Origin: Lysobacter ciconiae
Lineage (GTDB): Bacteria; Pseudomonadota; Gammaproteobacteria; Xanthomonadales; Xanthomonadaceae
DNA length: 64,000 nucleotides
Direction of reading: 5' to 3'
NCBI RefSeq assembly: GCF_015209725.1
Contig: NZ_CP063656.1
Coordinates: 124,001 to 188,000 of the forward strand
Positions 41,565 to 49,791 of this stretch are shown one piece after another. How positions within the stretch are numbered: position 1 is the stretch's first letter; each line of letters opens with the position of its first letter. A program made the position numbers and the translations under genes. A model generated the notes under the pieces. It was not told where the DNA came from. It was given only the letters and a program-made list of their open reading frames with translations, and did no database searches.

Positions 41565-41687
41565 CGCGACAGGTGCAACGCCTGTCGCAGATCTCTCCCT
41601 CCCCTGGAGTGATCCCGGAGCCAAAGCCCCTCCCCAGGCCTGGCTCCACCAGCCCCGCCGGCCCCCCCTGCCTGCGGGGCTTTTTAT
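41565..41687 (+). ncRNA. sX13: sX13-like small regulatory RNA
   Basis: About 120 nt lie between polA and hemF. The RNA would fold into a 5' hairpin (GCGACAGG 41566-41573 with CCTGTCGC 41581-41588), a small stem CTCC/GGAG (41595-41609) with loop CTCCCCT, a stem GGAGCC/GGCTCC (41617-41647) with the C-rich loop GCCCCTCCCC, and a terminator hairpin with another C-rich loop. Three C-rich loops and a position after polA are the features of sX13, an abundant Xanthomonadaceae sRNA that pairs with G-rich regions of mRNAs. A -10-like TCATAT lies at 41556-41561, fitting a start near 41566. Confidence 0.75.
41652..41685 (+). terminator. Rho-independent terminator of the sX13-like RNA
   Basis: GCCCCG (41652-41657) pairs with CGGGGC (41675-41680), followed by TTTTTATT. 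The loop is CCGGCCCCCCCTGCCTG. It ends 19 bp before the convergent hemF stop and may limit read-through towards hemF. Confidence 0.88.
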
Positions 41688-41703
41688 TGCCCGCGGTTCC
41701 GGC

Positions 41704-42645
41704 TCAAGCCAACTCGTTCAACCAGTCGCGCGGCCGCAGATAGTCGGCCAGCTTCGCTTCTGCGCTGCCGGCTTCCGGCGTGTAGCCGTATTCCCAGCGC
41801 ACCAAGGGCGGCAGGCTCATCAGGATCGATTCGCTGCGCCCGCCCGACTGCAGGCCGAACAGGGTGCCGCGGTCCAGGACCAGGTTGAACTCGACGTAGC
41901 GGCCGCGCCGGTAGAGCTGGAACTGCCGCTCCTTGTCGCCGTGAGGGACATCCTTGCGCCGCTCCACGATCGGCAGGTAGGCATCCAGGAAACCGTCGCC
42001 GACCGCGCGCATGTAGCCGAACTCGCGCTCGAAGTCCTCGCTCAGGTCATCGAAGAACAGCCCGCCGACGCCGCGGGTCTCGTTGCGGTGCTTGACGAAA
42101 AAGTACTCGTCGCACCAGCGCTTGTGCGCCTCGTAGCGGGCGTCACCGCCGAAAGGCGCGCACAGCTCGCGCGCGGTCCGGTGCCAGTGCAGCACGTCTT
42201 CGTCGAAGGGATAGAACGGGGTCAGGTCGAAGCCACCGCCGAACCACGAAGCGACGGTCTCGCCGTCACGCATCGCGCGGAAATGGCGCACGTTGGCATG
42301 GGTGGTCGGCAGGAACGGGTTGCGCGGGTGGAACACCAGCGATACGCCGATTGCGCGCCACGCCGCTCCGGCCAGCTCCGGACGATTGGCGCTCGCCGAC
42401 GGCGGCAGCGTGCTGCCGGAGACATCCGAGAAGCCGATGCCGGCCTGCTCGAACACCGCGCCGTCGCGCAGGATGCGGGTACGACCGCCGCCGCCTTCGG
42501 CGCGGATCCAGTTGTCCTCGCCGAAGCGGGAGCTGCCGTCGGCCTGCTCGATCGCCGCGCAGATGCGATCCTGCAGGTAGGTGAGGTAGCTGCGGACACG
42601 CGCGAAGTCGTGGTCGGATTCTTTGGAGGATGCGGAAAGATTCAT
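41704..42645 (-). CDS. hemF: Oxygen-dependent coproporphyrinogen III oxidase
   Basis: This 313-residue protein has HemF signatures SLVFHPRNPFLPTTHANVRH, WFGGGFDLTPFYPF and GRYVEFNLVLDRGTLFGLQS. It converts coproporphyrinogen III to protoporphyrinogen IX with oxygen in heme synthesis. Length and motifs are normal. The gene lies 40 bp downstream of tssL on the same strand, so it could be reached by transcription of the type VI secretion genes, although a separate promoter is expected for a heme gene. Confidence 0.95.
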   Translation of the reverse strand: MNLSASSKESDHDFARVRSYLTYLQDRICAAIEQADGSSRFGEDNWIRAEGGGGRTRILRDGAVFEQAGIGFSDVSGSTLPPSASANRPELAGAAWRAIGVSLVFHPRNPFLPTTHANVRHFRAMRDGETVASWFGGGFDLTPFYPFDEDVLHWHRTARELCAPFGGDARYEAHKRWCDEYFFVKHRNETRGVGGLFFDDLSEDFEREFGYMRAVGDGFLDAYLPIVERRKDVPHGDKERQFQLYRRGRYVEFNLVLDRGTLFGLQSGGRSESILMSLPPLVRWEYGYTPEAGSAEAKLADYLRPRDWLNELA

Positions 42646-42685
42646 CCGCCCATTCTAGTGGAGACCCGCCACCGCATCGGTCCGC

Positions 42686-43474
42686 TCAGGGCAGGGTGAT
42701 GGTCACGTGCGCGGTCTTGCCCGGCATCTGCACGACCTGCTGATACCCGGCCAGCTGTTTGCCGGTGTCCCGCGCCAGCATCGTGTGCAGGGTGAAAAAC
42801 GCGCCCAGCCCAAGCACCGCGAACAACGCCAGCGGCGCCCACAGCGGCATGACCCGGCGCAGCGCGTGGGTGACCCGGTCCGGTGGCGCCCAGTGCGGCG
42901 CGAAGCCGGTGCGCTTGCCTTTCAGATAGACGATCTCGTCGCCCAGGCGGGCCACCAGATAGCCGAGCTTCTCCGGGCCTTCCAGACGGTATTTGCCCTC
43001 GAAACCGAGCAGCAGGCAGTAGTGGTAGACCTCCAGCGAGGGCAGCCGCGCGGCACCCTGCGCACGCAACTCCTCCAGACGGTCGAAGAAGTGCTCGCCG
43101 GCGAGATGCTCGCCGAACAGGCGCAACTGCAAGGGGTTGCGTTCCCATTCCTCGCGCAACGCGGAGGGCTGGCCGAGCATCGCCTCGTCAACCGCGGCGC
43201 AGAAGGCGTATTTCGCCGCATAGATGTCCTCGGCGGCGATGTCGAGCTTGGCCGCGCCGCGTTCCACGCCTTCCAGAAAGCGCTGGATCGAGGCCACGAA
43301 GCCGCTCTCACTGGACGGCAGCTGGCCGCGCTTGAGCAGCATCAACAGGTAGAAGCCGTCGGCCATCAGCTCCAGCAGGCTGCGCGGAGTGGCGGCGCCG
43401 GACTGCGGCAGCCCGGCATGGGCCGGGCCCAGCGAGGGCATGCGGTGGGGAACCGGCGGGTTGGGGTAGTTCAT
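42686..43474 (-). CDS. tssL: Type VI secretion membrane protein TssL (DotU/IcmH)
   Basis: This is a 262-residue DotU-family protein. A proline-rich N terminus precedes the helical cytoplasmic domain (LMADGFYLLMLLKRG, YAFCAAVDEAMLGQ, FGEHLAGEHFFDRLEEL, YHYCLLLGFEGKYRL). One membrane helix lies near residues 213-234 (LWAPLALFAVLGLGAFFTL). There is no C-terminal peptidoglycan-binding OmpA domain, so anchoring to the wall must be provided by another protein. It forms the envelope complex with TssJ and TssM. It follows tssK by 43 bp. Confidence 0.92.
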   Translation of the reverse strand: MNYPNPPVPHRMPSLGPAHAGLPQSGAATPRSLLELMADGFYLLMLLKRGQLPSSESGFVASIQRFLEGVERGAAKLDIAAEDIYAAKYAFCAAVDEAMLGQPSALREEWERNPLQLRLFGEHLAGEHFFDRLEELRAQGAARLPSLEVYHYCLLLGFEGKYRLEGPEKLGYLVARLGDEIVYLKGKRTGFAPHWAPPDRVTHALRRVMPLWAPLALFAVLGLGAFFTLHTMLARDTGKQLAGYQQVVQMPGKTAHVTITLP

Positions 43475-43517
43475 GGCGTCCTGCCTGACATGGGTGCTGT
43501 TGTGGTGGGTAGCTGCG

Positions 43518-44864
43518 TTACGGCGCCACGGCGATCAGCTCGAGCTTCAGCTCGCGCACGCCCGAGGGCACGTAGATCATCAGCGATTGGGCCTTGAGCA
43601 TGCGCTCGTACAACGGGCCGCGTGCCTCGATGGCGAAGTACTGCGCGCCGGTACGCACCGGGATGGCGCCCGGAACCTGCGCGGCGTGGACAAGCTTCAC
43701 GCCCGGCAACGCCGACAGCACGCACTTGTCGACATCGTCCGGCGCGCCGACCTTGAAGCGCACCGGCACGGTCTGGACCAGTTCGTTGGCCGGCATGTCC
43801 GCGCTGACCCCAAGGTAGAAAGCGGAATCCCCGTCGATGCGCTGGGAATCCAGACGCCCGAGGTGGAAAGACGGTTTGACCTCGCTGAGGGCGATCTTGA
43901 AGTAGCGCGCGGAAATCACGGTATCCAGCAGGGCGCGGATGATCTCGAACAGGCGCTCGAACCCGGCCTCGGGCTGGGCGTGCTGGTAGTTGGGCAGGTC
44001 GGCCAGCGTGTGACTGCGCGAAAACGTCAGCAGGCCGCCGGCCAGGCGCAGCAGCTCCTGGTGCAGCCGCTCCGGGTGCAGCCCGGGATGCCGGAACAGG
44101 TGCGACAGCGCGGCAAACGCGCCATTGACGGTGTGCAGCAACCAGAACGAGGCGATGTCGCCGGAGCGGAACTCGACCACCGACTGCGAGGCCTCGCGGT
44201 GCAGGCCGTGCAGGGCATCCGCCTTGGCCTGCAGGCTGTCCAGCAGGCGCCGCAACTGCAGCTGCAGCTGTGGCGCCGATCCCAGACTGAGGCTGGGCGC
44301 GACAAAGCCCTGGTCGATCTCGAAGCCGCCGGTCGCGCTGCGGCGGATGCGCGCGACCGGCACGCTGACATAGGGATCGCGTGGCTCGTCATCGCGCAGC
44401 AGGCGCACGTTCTTGCCCAGGTAGGCCAGATCGGCCTCGCCCGCATCCGTGTACAGATCGGTCGTCGCCCGGTTGGCCTGCATGTAGCGGCTGTTGCCGC
44501 CGCTGTCGGGCGCACCGGCGCAGTTGCCGCCGTGCTCTTTGAGCAGCGGCAGCGCGAGGTGCACCGTCGTGGATTGCACGCCATCGGGCAGGCCCTCCAG
44601 CGACATCGCCTCGGGCAGCAGGTCATCGCCGGGCGCGCTGTAGAACTCGCCGTCCGGAAACACGACCGACAATTGCTGCGCGCGCAGGGTCCCGGCGGCC
44701 AGGGCCTGGGTGTCGAATTCGGCCTGGCGCAGACCCCAGGAATAGGGCGCGATGGTGGTGGCCATGCGCTGCACGCGCGCCTCGTGGTACGCGTCCTGCC
44801 GCTGGAAGTGCTGCGGGCGCAGGAACAGTCCTTCGCCCCAGAAAACCTTTGACATCCCGGTCAT
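43518..44864 (-). CDS. tssK: Type VI secretion baseplate protein TssK
   Basis: This 448-residue protein has the TssK signature FWGEGLFLRPQHFQRQDAYH near the N terminus and FRHPGLHPERLHQELLRLAG in the middle. TssK is a trimeric baseplate subunit that connects TssF/TssG to the TssL-TssM membrane complex. The ATG at 44864 is used because AAGGA lies upstream. A second ATG three codons later is possible. It is encoded between tssJ and tssL as in most clusters. Confidence 0.93.
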   Translation of the reverse strand: MTGMSKVFWGEGLFLRPQHFQRQDAYHEARVQRMATTIAPYSWGLRQAEFDTQALAAGTLRAQQLSVVFPDGEFYSAPGDDLLPEAMSLEGLPDGVQSTTVHLALPLLKEHGGNCAGAPDSGGNSRYMQANRATTDLYTDAGEADLAYLGKNVRLLRDDEPRDPYVSVPVARIRRSATGGFEIDQGFVAPSLSLGSAPQLQLQLRRLLDSLQAKADALHGLHREASQSVVEFRSGDIASFWLLHTVNGAFAALSHLFRHPGLHPERLHQELLRLAGGLLTFSRSHTLADLPNYQHAQPEAGFERLFEIIRALLDTVISARYFKIALSEVKPSFHLGRLDSQRIDGDSAFYLGVSADMPANELVQTVPVRFKVGAPDDVDKCVLSALPGVKLVHAAQVPGAIPVRTGAQYFAIEARGPLYERMLKAQSLMIYVPSGVRELKLELIAVAP

Positions 44865-44954
44865 GCGTCACTCGATCCTTTGATAAATCCCGGCGTTCCA
44901 TGCATTCGCCGGGAGGTTACACCATGGGTTGCAGAACTTTCCCGGCCGTCCGGC

Positions 44955-45557
44955 TCACCTTCCGAGCGGCCCACAGCGGCTGGACGACAGGCTGTGCGCG
45001 GGTGTCGAGAGTTTCGTGATGAGTCCTGCGGAGGCGGTGGTCATCGCGCAGCCGTGCAGGCCGACGGTAATGCCTTCGGCACTGGTCTGGCCGGTGTCGA
45101 AGGTGAAGCGCCAGCGGGTGGGCGCCGGCGCACGGAACAGCGCGACGACGCCAACGTGGGTCCCGCCGTCGGGCAGTGATTCCAGCACCTCGTGCCGCTT
45201 GCCCGGCGTGAGCAGAAATTCGGTGACCGATACCAGGTCATCGCCGAGCACGTCGTGCTCGCGCCGTTCGTCCAGGAACACGTCGAAGGCGGCTTCATTG
45301 AAGCGCTTTGCCTCGCGCAGCTGGTACACGCGGACGACCAGTGCGGCGGCCCGGCCATCGTCGCCGGTGTTGAGGTTGTCGCCTGCATACAGGCGGATGG
45401 GCAGCTCGGCGGACTGCGCTTCGCCCTGCTTGAGGCCGACCGCCTGCAGCGTCTTGCCGAATGCCTGCTTGACGCCAGCGCCATGGCTCGCGCATCCGGA
45501 GATCGCCAGACAGGCGGCGAAAATCAACAGCCACCGCGCGCGGCGGCTCCCCTGCAC
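44955..45557 (-). CDS. tssJ: Type VI secretion outer-membrane lipoprotein TssJ
   Basis: This protein of about 200 residues has the lipobox ISGC (Cys22) and a transthyretin-like domain with LPIRLYAGDNLNTGDDGRA, LVVRVYQLREAKRF and HVGVVALFRAP, as in the TssJ/VasD family. The GTG at 45557 is preferred: GAGGGG lies upstream and the signal peptide then has a normal length (MQGSRRARWLLIFAACLAIS). In-frame ATGs at 45635 and 45650 would add 26-31 residues before the helix. TssJ anchors the TssL-TssM complex to the outer membrane. The C-terminal tail (about 25 residues) is longer than usual. Confidence 0.85.
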   Translation of the reverse strand: MQGSRRARWLLIFAACLAISGCASHGAGVKQAFGKTLQAVGLKQGEAQSAELPIRLYAGDNLNTGDDGRAAALVVRVYQLREAKRFNEAAFDVFLDERREHDVLGDDLVSVTEFLLTPGKRHEVLESLPDGGTHVGVVALFRAPAPTRWRFTFDTGQTSAEGITVGLHGCAMTTASAGLITKLSTPAHSLSSSRCGPLGR

Positions 45558-45742
45558 CGGCGAACCCCTCGCATGCACGCGGGCGGAAGACGACTCGTTG
45601 CAATCCCTGGCGGAACAGCGATCACCAGCATCCATTGCTTGCCACTCCATTGGTAACGTCAGCTTCCGATATCGCAACGCGGTATTGCGCCCCGGCGAAC
45701 CGCGGCGTGCACCGACATCGAGCCACCCCGTCAACGGACCGC

Positions 45743-45772
45743 TTGACGGCCGGTGGCGTAGGCTACTATATC
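45743..45772 (+). promoter_or_regulatory. Candidate sigma-70 promoter of the tssBC operon
   Basis: TTGACG (45743-45748) and TATATC (45767-45772) are 18 bp apart. TACTAT (45764-45769), with a 15-bp spacer, is an alternative -10. It lies in the 300-bp divergent region between tssJ and the TPR lipoprotein gene and is the best promoter match there. Confidence 0.55.
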
Positions 45773-45776
45773 TACT

Positions 45777-45799
45777 CGGGGGCGCATCAGCCGCCCCCG
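45777..45799 (+). promoter_or_regulatory. Leader hairpin before the TPR lipoprotein gene
   Basis: CGGGGGC (45777-45783) and GCCCCCG (45793-45799) form a perfect 7-bp stem with a 9-nt loop just after the predicted transcription start. It could protect the 5' end of the mRNA or be an operator. There is no T run, so it is not a terminator. Confidence 0.5.
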
Positions 45800-45857
45800 A
45801 TCTGTTCAAGGAATGACAGGCCCTGGTCCGTTGTACGGGGCTCACAAGGAGAGTGAC

Positions 45858-46478
45858 ATGCAGGGTTCCCCGTGTTCGGTCATTTGTCGTGCGCTGGCCA
45901 TGGCCGCGCTGATCCCGGTGCTGGGCGCGTGCAGCAGCATGCCAGCCAAGCCCGGCGGATACGCCGCGGTGCTGGAGAACGCCGAGTCCGCGGCCAGGGC
46001 CGGCCGTGTGGAATCCGCGCTGGTCGGTTTTGACGAGGCCGCTCAGGCCGATCCGACCAACAAGCAGCCGTGGGTCCGCATCGCGCAATTGCAGTTCGAT
46101 GCCGGCAATTACGGCCGCGCCATCGTCGCCGCAGAGGAAGTCCTGCAGCGGGATCCGGCCGACCAGGTCGCCGACAGCGTCCTTACCGTGTCGGGCCTGC
46201 GCATCGCATCGCAGTCGTTGCAGCGGCTGCAGGGCAGTGGCGCGCTGGCCACCGAGACCGCCCGCATCGAAGCCGAGCGCCTAGCCGCGACCATGCGCGC
46301 GACCATGGGCGAGACCATCCTCGACACCGGCGAGCCGCCGGCCGCGAAGGCGCGCAGTCGTGCGCCGTCACGTCGGGCCGGCACGCCACCGCCCAAGCCG
46401 GCCACGCCAGCGACGCCTGCCGAAAAGCCCAAGAGCGCGTCGGATATCGCCAACCCCTTCGGTGGCATCGGCAACTGA
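45858..46478 (+). CDS. TPR-containing lipoprotein at the head of the tssBC operon
   Basis: This 206-residue lipoprotein starts at the ATG at 45858, after AAGGAG. It has a signal peptide with lipobox LGAC (Cys24), one or two TPR-like repeats (ALVGFDEAAQADPTNKQPWV and GRAIVAAEEVLQRDPADQVA, about residues 54-105) and a Pro/Ala/Lys-rich C-terminal tail. Similar TPR proteins precede tssB in some type VI clusters. A role in the envelope complex is plausible but unproven. It would be the first gene transcribed from the divergent promoter. Confidence 0.7.
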   Translation: MQGSPCSVICRALAMAALIPVLGACSSMPAKPGGYAAVLENAESAARAGRVESALVGFDEAAQADPTNKQPWVRIAQLQFDAGNYGRAIVAAEEVLQRDPADQVADSVLTVSGLRIASQSLQRLQGSGALATETARIEAERLAATMRATMGETILDTGEPPAAKARSRAPSRRAGTPPPKPATPATPAEKPKSASDIANPFGGIGN

Positions 46479-46512
46479 GCCTCCGAATTCGCACGTGATC
46501 GTCAGGGAGACG

Positions 46513-47028
46513 ATGAAGATGTCCAAGAAGGAAAGCACCCAGAAGCGCCTGCAGAAGGTGCGTCCGCCGCGCGTCCAGCTCACCTACGACGTGGAGAAGG
46601 GCGATGCGATCGAGCAGAAGGAAATCCCTTTCGTCGTTGGCGTGCTGGGTGACTTCAGCGGCCAACCCGAGGCGCCGTTGCCGAAGCTGAAGGACCGCAA
46701 GTTCGTCAACGTGGACCTGGACAACTTCGACGAGGTGATCTCCGGCATGGCGCCGCGTGCCGCCTTCCGGGTGCCCAACAAACTCTCCGACAACGGCGGC
46801 GAGTTCGCCGTCGAGCTGACCTTCAACTCCATCGACGACTTCCGTCCCGAGGCGGTAGTCCAGCAGGTTGAACCGCTGCGCAAGCTGCTGGAAGCGCGCT
46901 CCAAGCTCGCCGACCTGCGCAACAAGGTGGCCGGCAACGAGAAGCTCGAAGACCTGCTCAACGATGTCCTGGCCAATACCGAGCAGCTGCGGCAGCTCGG
47001 CCAGAACGACCCGGCTGACGAGGAGTAA
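46513..47028 (+). CDS. tssB: Type VI secretion contractile sheath small subunit TssB (VipA)
   Basis: This 171-residue protein has the TssB core RVQLTYDVEKGDAIEQKEIP, FVVGVLGDFSG and LKDRKFVNVDLDNFDEVI, and the C-terminal helix with LLEARSKLADLRNKVAGNEK. It forms the contractile sheath with TssC. The ATG at 46513 follows AGGGAGA. The gene ends 4 bp before tssC begins, with the tssC ribosome binding site inside the last codons of tssB. Confidence 0.95.
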   Translation: MKMSKKESTQKRLQKVRPPRVQLTYDVEKGDAIEQKEIPFVVGVLGDFSGQPEAPLPKLKDRKFVNVDLDNFDEVISGMAPRAAFRVPNKLSDNGGEFAVELTFNSIDDFRPEAVVQQVEPLRKLLEARSKLADLRNKVAGNEKLEDLLNDVLANTEQLRQLGQNDPADEE

Positions 47029-47032
47029 CGCG

Positions 47033-48523
47033 ATGAACACCCAGGCAAGCGCGGCGCCCGCCCAGGCCGCGACCACCACGTCCGAGCCGGGCCTGCTCGA
47101 TCAGATCGTCGAGCAGAGCAAGGTCGCGCGCTCCGACGCCGAGCACCAGCGTGCCCGCGACATCATCTCCGAGCTCGCCCGCGAGGTGCTCAAGGGCACC
47201 GTAGTGGTCTCGGAAAACCTCAACCTGACCCTGGATGCGCGCGTCGCCGAGCTGGATCGGATGATCTCCGAGCAGCTGACCGCGGTGATGCACGCTCCGC
47301 AGTTCCAGCAACTGGAGTCCACCTGGCGCGGCCTGCATTATCTGTGCAGCCAGACTTCGACCGGGACGCAGCTGAAGATCAAGGTGCTCAACGCACCGAA
47401 GAAGGATGTGGTCAAGGACTTCAAATCGGCGATCGACTTCGACCAGAGCGCGCTGTTCAAGAAGGTGTACGAGGAGGAGTTCGGCACCTTCGGTGGCTCG
47501 CCGTTCGGCGCCCTGCTGGGCGATTACAACATCGGCCGCCAGCCCGAGGACATGTACTTCATCGAGCAGATGTCGCATGTCGCCGCCGCGGCCCACGCGC
47601 CGTTCGTGGCCGCCGCCAGCGAGGACATGTTCGGCCTGGAAAGCTTCACCGAGATGGGCAAGCCGCGCGACCTGGCCAAGGTGTTCGACACCATCGAATA
47701 CGCCAAGTGGAAGTCGTTCCGCGATTCCGAGGACAGCCGCTACGTGGGCCTGACCCTGCCGCGCTTCCTCGGCCGGCTGCCCTACAACCCCAAGGACGGC
47801 ACCACGGTGGAGGGTTTCAACTATGTCGAGGATGTCGACGGCAACGACCACTCCAGGTACCTGTGGTGCAACACCGCCTATGCCTTCGGCGCGCGGCTGA
47901 CCAAGGCGTTCGAGGACTTCGGCTGGTGCGCGGCGATCCGCGGCGTGGAAGGCGGCGGCCTGGTCGAGGACCTGCCGACCCACACCTTCCGCACCGACGA
48001 TGGTGAGGTGGCCCTGAAATGTCCGACCGAGGTGGCGATCACCGACCGCCGCGAGAAGGAGCTCTCCGACCTGGGCTTCATTCCGCTGGTGCACTGCAAG
48101 AACACCGATTACGCCGCGTTCTTCGGGGCGCAGTCGGCGCAGAAGCCCAGGAAGTACAACACCGACGCGGCCAATGCGAACGCATCGCTGTCGTCGCAGC
48201 TGCAGTACATGTTTGCCGTTTCCCGCGTTGCCCATTACCTCAAGGCAATGATGCGCGAGAAGATCGGCAGTTTTGCCTCGGCCGGTAACGTCGAGGATTT
48301 CCTCAACCGGTGGGTTGCGCAGTACGTGTTGTTGGATGACAACGCGACGCAGGAAGCGAAAGCGCAATACCCGCTGCGAGAGGCTTCGGTGCAGGTGTCG
48401 GAAGTGCCCGGAAAGCCCGGTGTGTACCGGGCGGTGTCCTTCCTTCGCCCGCATTTCCAGCTCGACGAGCTGTCGGTGTCATTGCGCCTGGTCGCTGAGC
48501 TTCCCGCCAGCGCCAAGGGGTAA
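47033..48523 (+). CDS. tssC: Type VI secretion contractile sheath large subunit TssC (VipB)
   Basis: This 496-residue protein has TssC landmarks LESTWRGLHYLCSQTSTGTQ, EEEFGTFGGSPFGALLGDYN, PRFLGRLPYNPKDGT and WCAAIRGVEGGGLVEDLP, ending in FQLDELSVSLRLVAELP. With TssB it makes the sheath that propels the Hcp tube. AGGAG lies 8 bp before the ATG at 47033. Length is normal. Confidence 0.95.
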   Translation: MNTQASAAPAQAATTTSEPGLLDQIVEQSKVARSDAEHQRARDIISELAREVLKGTVVVSENLNLTLDARVAELDRMISEQLTAVMHAPQFQQLESTWRGLHYLCSQTSTGTQLKIKVLNAPKKDVVKDFKSAIDFDQSALFKKVYEEEFGTFGGSPFGALLGDYNIGRQPEDMYFIEQMSHVAAAAHAPFVAAASEDMFGLESFTEMGKPRDLAKVFDTIEYAKWKSFRDSEDSRYVGLTLPRFLGRLPYNPKDGTTVEGFNYVEDVDGNDHSRYLWCNTAYAFGARLTKAFEDFGWCAAIRGVEGGGLVEDLPTHTFRTDDGEVALKCPTEVAITDRREKELSDLGFIPLVHCKNTDYAAFFGAQSAQKPRKYNTDAANANASLSSQLQYMFAVSRVAHYLKAMMREKIGSFASAGNVEDFLNRWVAQYVLLDDNATQEAKAQYPLREASVQVSEVPGKPGVYRAVSFLRPHFQLDELSVSLRLVAELPASAKG

Positions 48524-48679
48524 CCGCCACTCGCGTGCTGAAAGGCGGTCGACATCGCGGGGCAGAGATCCCGCCAGGCCGGCCGCCGTTTTGGTTCCAT
48601 CAAGTTGGCAGCAACTACTGCGCCGGGTTCGTCCCGGTGGCGACTCTCACGGAAGAACGGAACAAAAGGAAACCAGATC

Positions 48680-49177
48680 ATGCAGCATGCATTCCTCAGC
48701 ATTGACACCATCAAGGGCGAGTCCAAGGACTCCGAGCACAAGGACTGGATCGAGATCGAGTCCTTCAACCAGGACGTCCTGCAGCCGCGTTCGGCGACGG
48801 CGTCCAGCGCTGGCGGCACCACCGCGGCACGCGTGGAAATGTCCCCGATCGAGATCAACAAGCGTATCGACCTCGCATCGACGGCCCTGTTCCAGGCGTG
48901 CGCCAACGGCACCACGTTCCCCAAGGCCCGCATCGAGTTCATGCGCGCCGACAAGGACGGCAAGGCGATCAACTACTACACGATCGAACTGCTGAACGTC
49001 CTGGTGCACCGCGTCACCACCGGCATGGGCCATGACGGCATGCCGTCCGAGCAGGTCCAGCTGAGCTTCGGTGCGATCAAGTGGTCATACACCCAGCAGA
49101 AGCAGGGTGGCGGCGTCGGCGGCAAGGCCGTCGCGCAGTGGAGCAACACCGACAACACGCCCAGCTACCGGGTCTGA
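48680..49177 (+). CDS. hcp: Type VI secretion tube protein Hcp
   Basis: This 165-residue protein starts MQHAFLSIDTIKGESKDSEH and has the Hcp signatures DWIEIESFNQ, ALFQACANGTTFPKARIEF and LLNVLVHRVTTG, followed by a Gly/Gln-rich C-terminal turn. It is a classical single-domain Hcp with no toxin extension. The ATG at 48680 follows AAAGGA. A 156-bp gap before the gene may hold a separate promoter, which would suit the high expression of tube subunits. Confidence 0.93.
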   Translation: MQHAFLSIDTIKGESKDSEHKDWIEIESFNQDVLQPRSATASSAGGTTAARVEMSPIEINKRIDLASTALFQACANGTTFPKARIEFMRADKDGKAINYYTIELLNVLVHRVTTGMGHDGMPSEQVQLSFGAIKWSYTQQKQGGGVGGKAVAQWSNTDNTPSYRV

Positions 49178-49290
49178 CGGTCGTAAAGCCCTGATGGGTC
49201 GGTGCGATGGCGGCCAGCCGGTCGTCATCGCATTGTATTTCCGGGCTGCACTCCGCGTCCGGCCAGTGGCGCGTAGGCAGACAGGGAACC

Positions 49291-49776
49291 ATGAAAGGAT
49301 TCGAACCCAGCCTTCTGGAAAAGCTGTTTGACGATCAACCGCGCGTCACTGCTGCCAGCGGCATTTTCAAGTCGATCTCGCTGGACCAGTACAAGGAATC
49401 GGTCGCCCGGGACCTGGAAGGCCTGCTCAACAGCCGGGCCGCTTTTTCCGAGGACGATCTGAAGGATTTCCCCCATTGCCGCAACTCGCTGATGACCTAC
49501 GGGTTGCGCGACTTTTCCACCATGAGCCTGGCCAACGGCCACGACCGTGCCGCGATATGCCGCTCCCTGGAGCAGGCGATCGCCCGCCACGAGCCGCGCC
49601 TGCACAACGTCCGTGCCACCCTGGAAGGCAACAGCCGCTCGGTGGGTGGCCTGCACTTCTCGATCCACGGTCTGCTGGACGTGCGCCCGGCACGCGAACC
49701 GATCAGTTTCGACGCGATGCTGCAGCCCAGCACGCTGCAGTACTCGGTCAGCAGGTTGCGCCGTGCAGCGGCCTGA
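49291..49776 (+). CDS. tssE: Type VI secretion baseplate protein TssE (gp25-like)
   Basis: This 161-residue protein has the gp25/lysozyme-like TssE fold: SLLEKLFDDQP at the start, then VARDLEGLLNSRA, LMTYGLRDFSTMSLANG and LHFSIHGLLDVRPAREPISF. TssE is a baseplate wedge component that nucleates the sheath. A gap of 113 bp separates it from hcp. It ends 15 bp before tssF. Confidence 0.92.
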   Translation: MKGFEPSLLEKLFDDQPRVTAASGIFKSISLDQYKESVARDLEGLLNSRAAFSEDDLKDFPHCRNSLMTYGLRDFSTMSLANGHDRAAICRSLEQAIARHEPRLHNVRATLEGNSRSVGGLHFSIHGLLDVRPAREPISFDAMLQPSTLQYSVSRLRRAAA

Positions 49777-49791
49777 CCGGACGCACAGCTG

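Noticed and set aside
41507..41743. A small plus-strand protein gene over the sX13 region
   Set aside because: The frame runs through the RNA hairpins and terminator, is Pro-rich and has no ribosome binding site. The RNA explains the sequence better.
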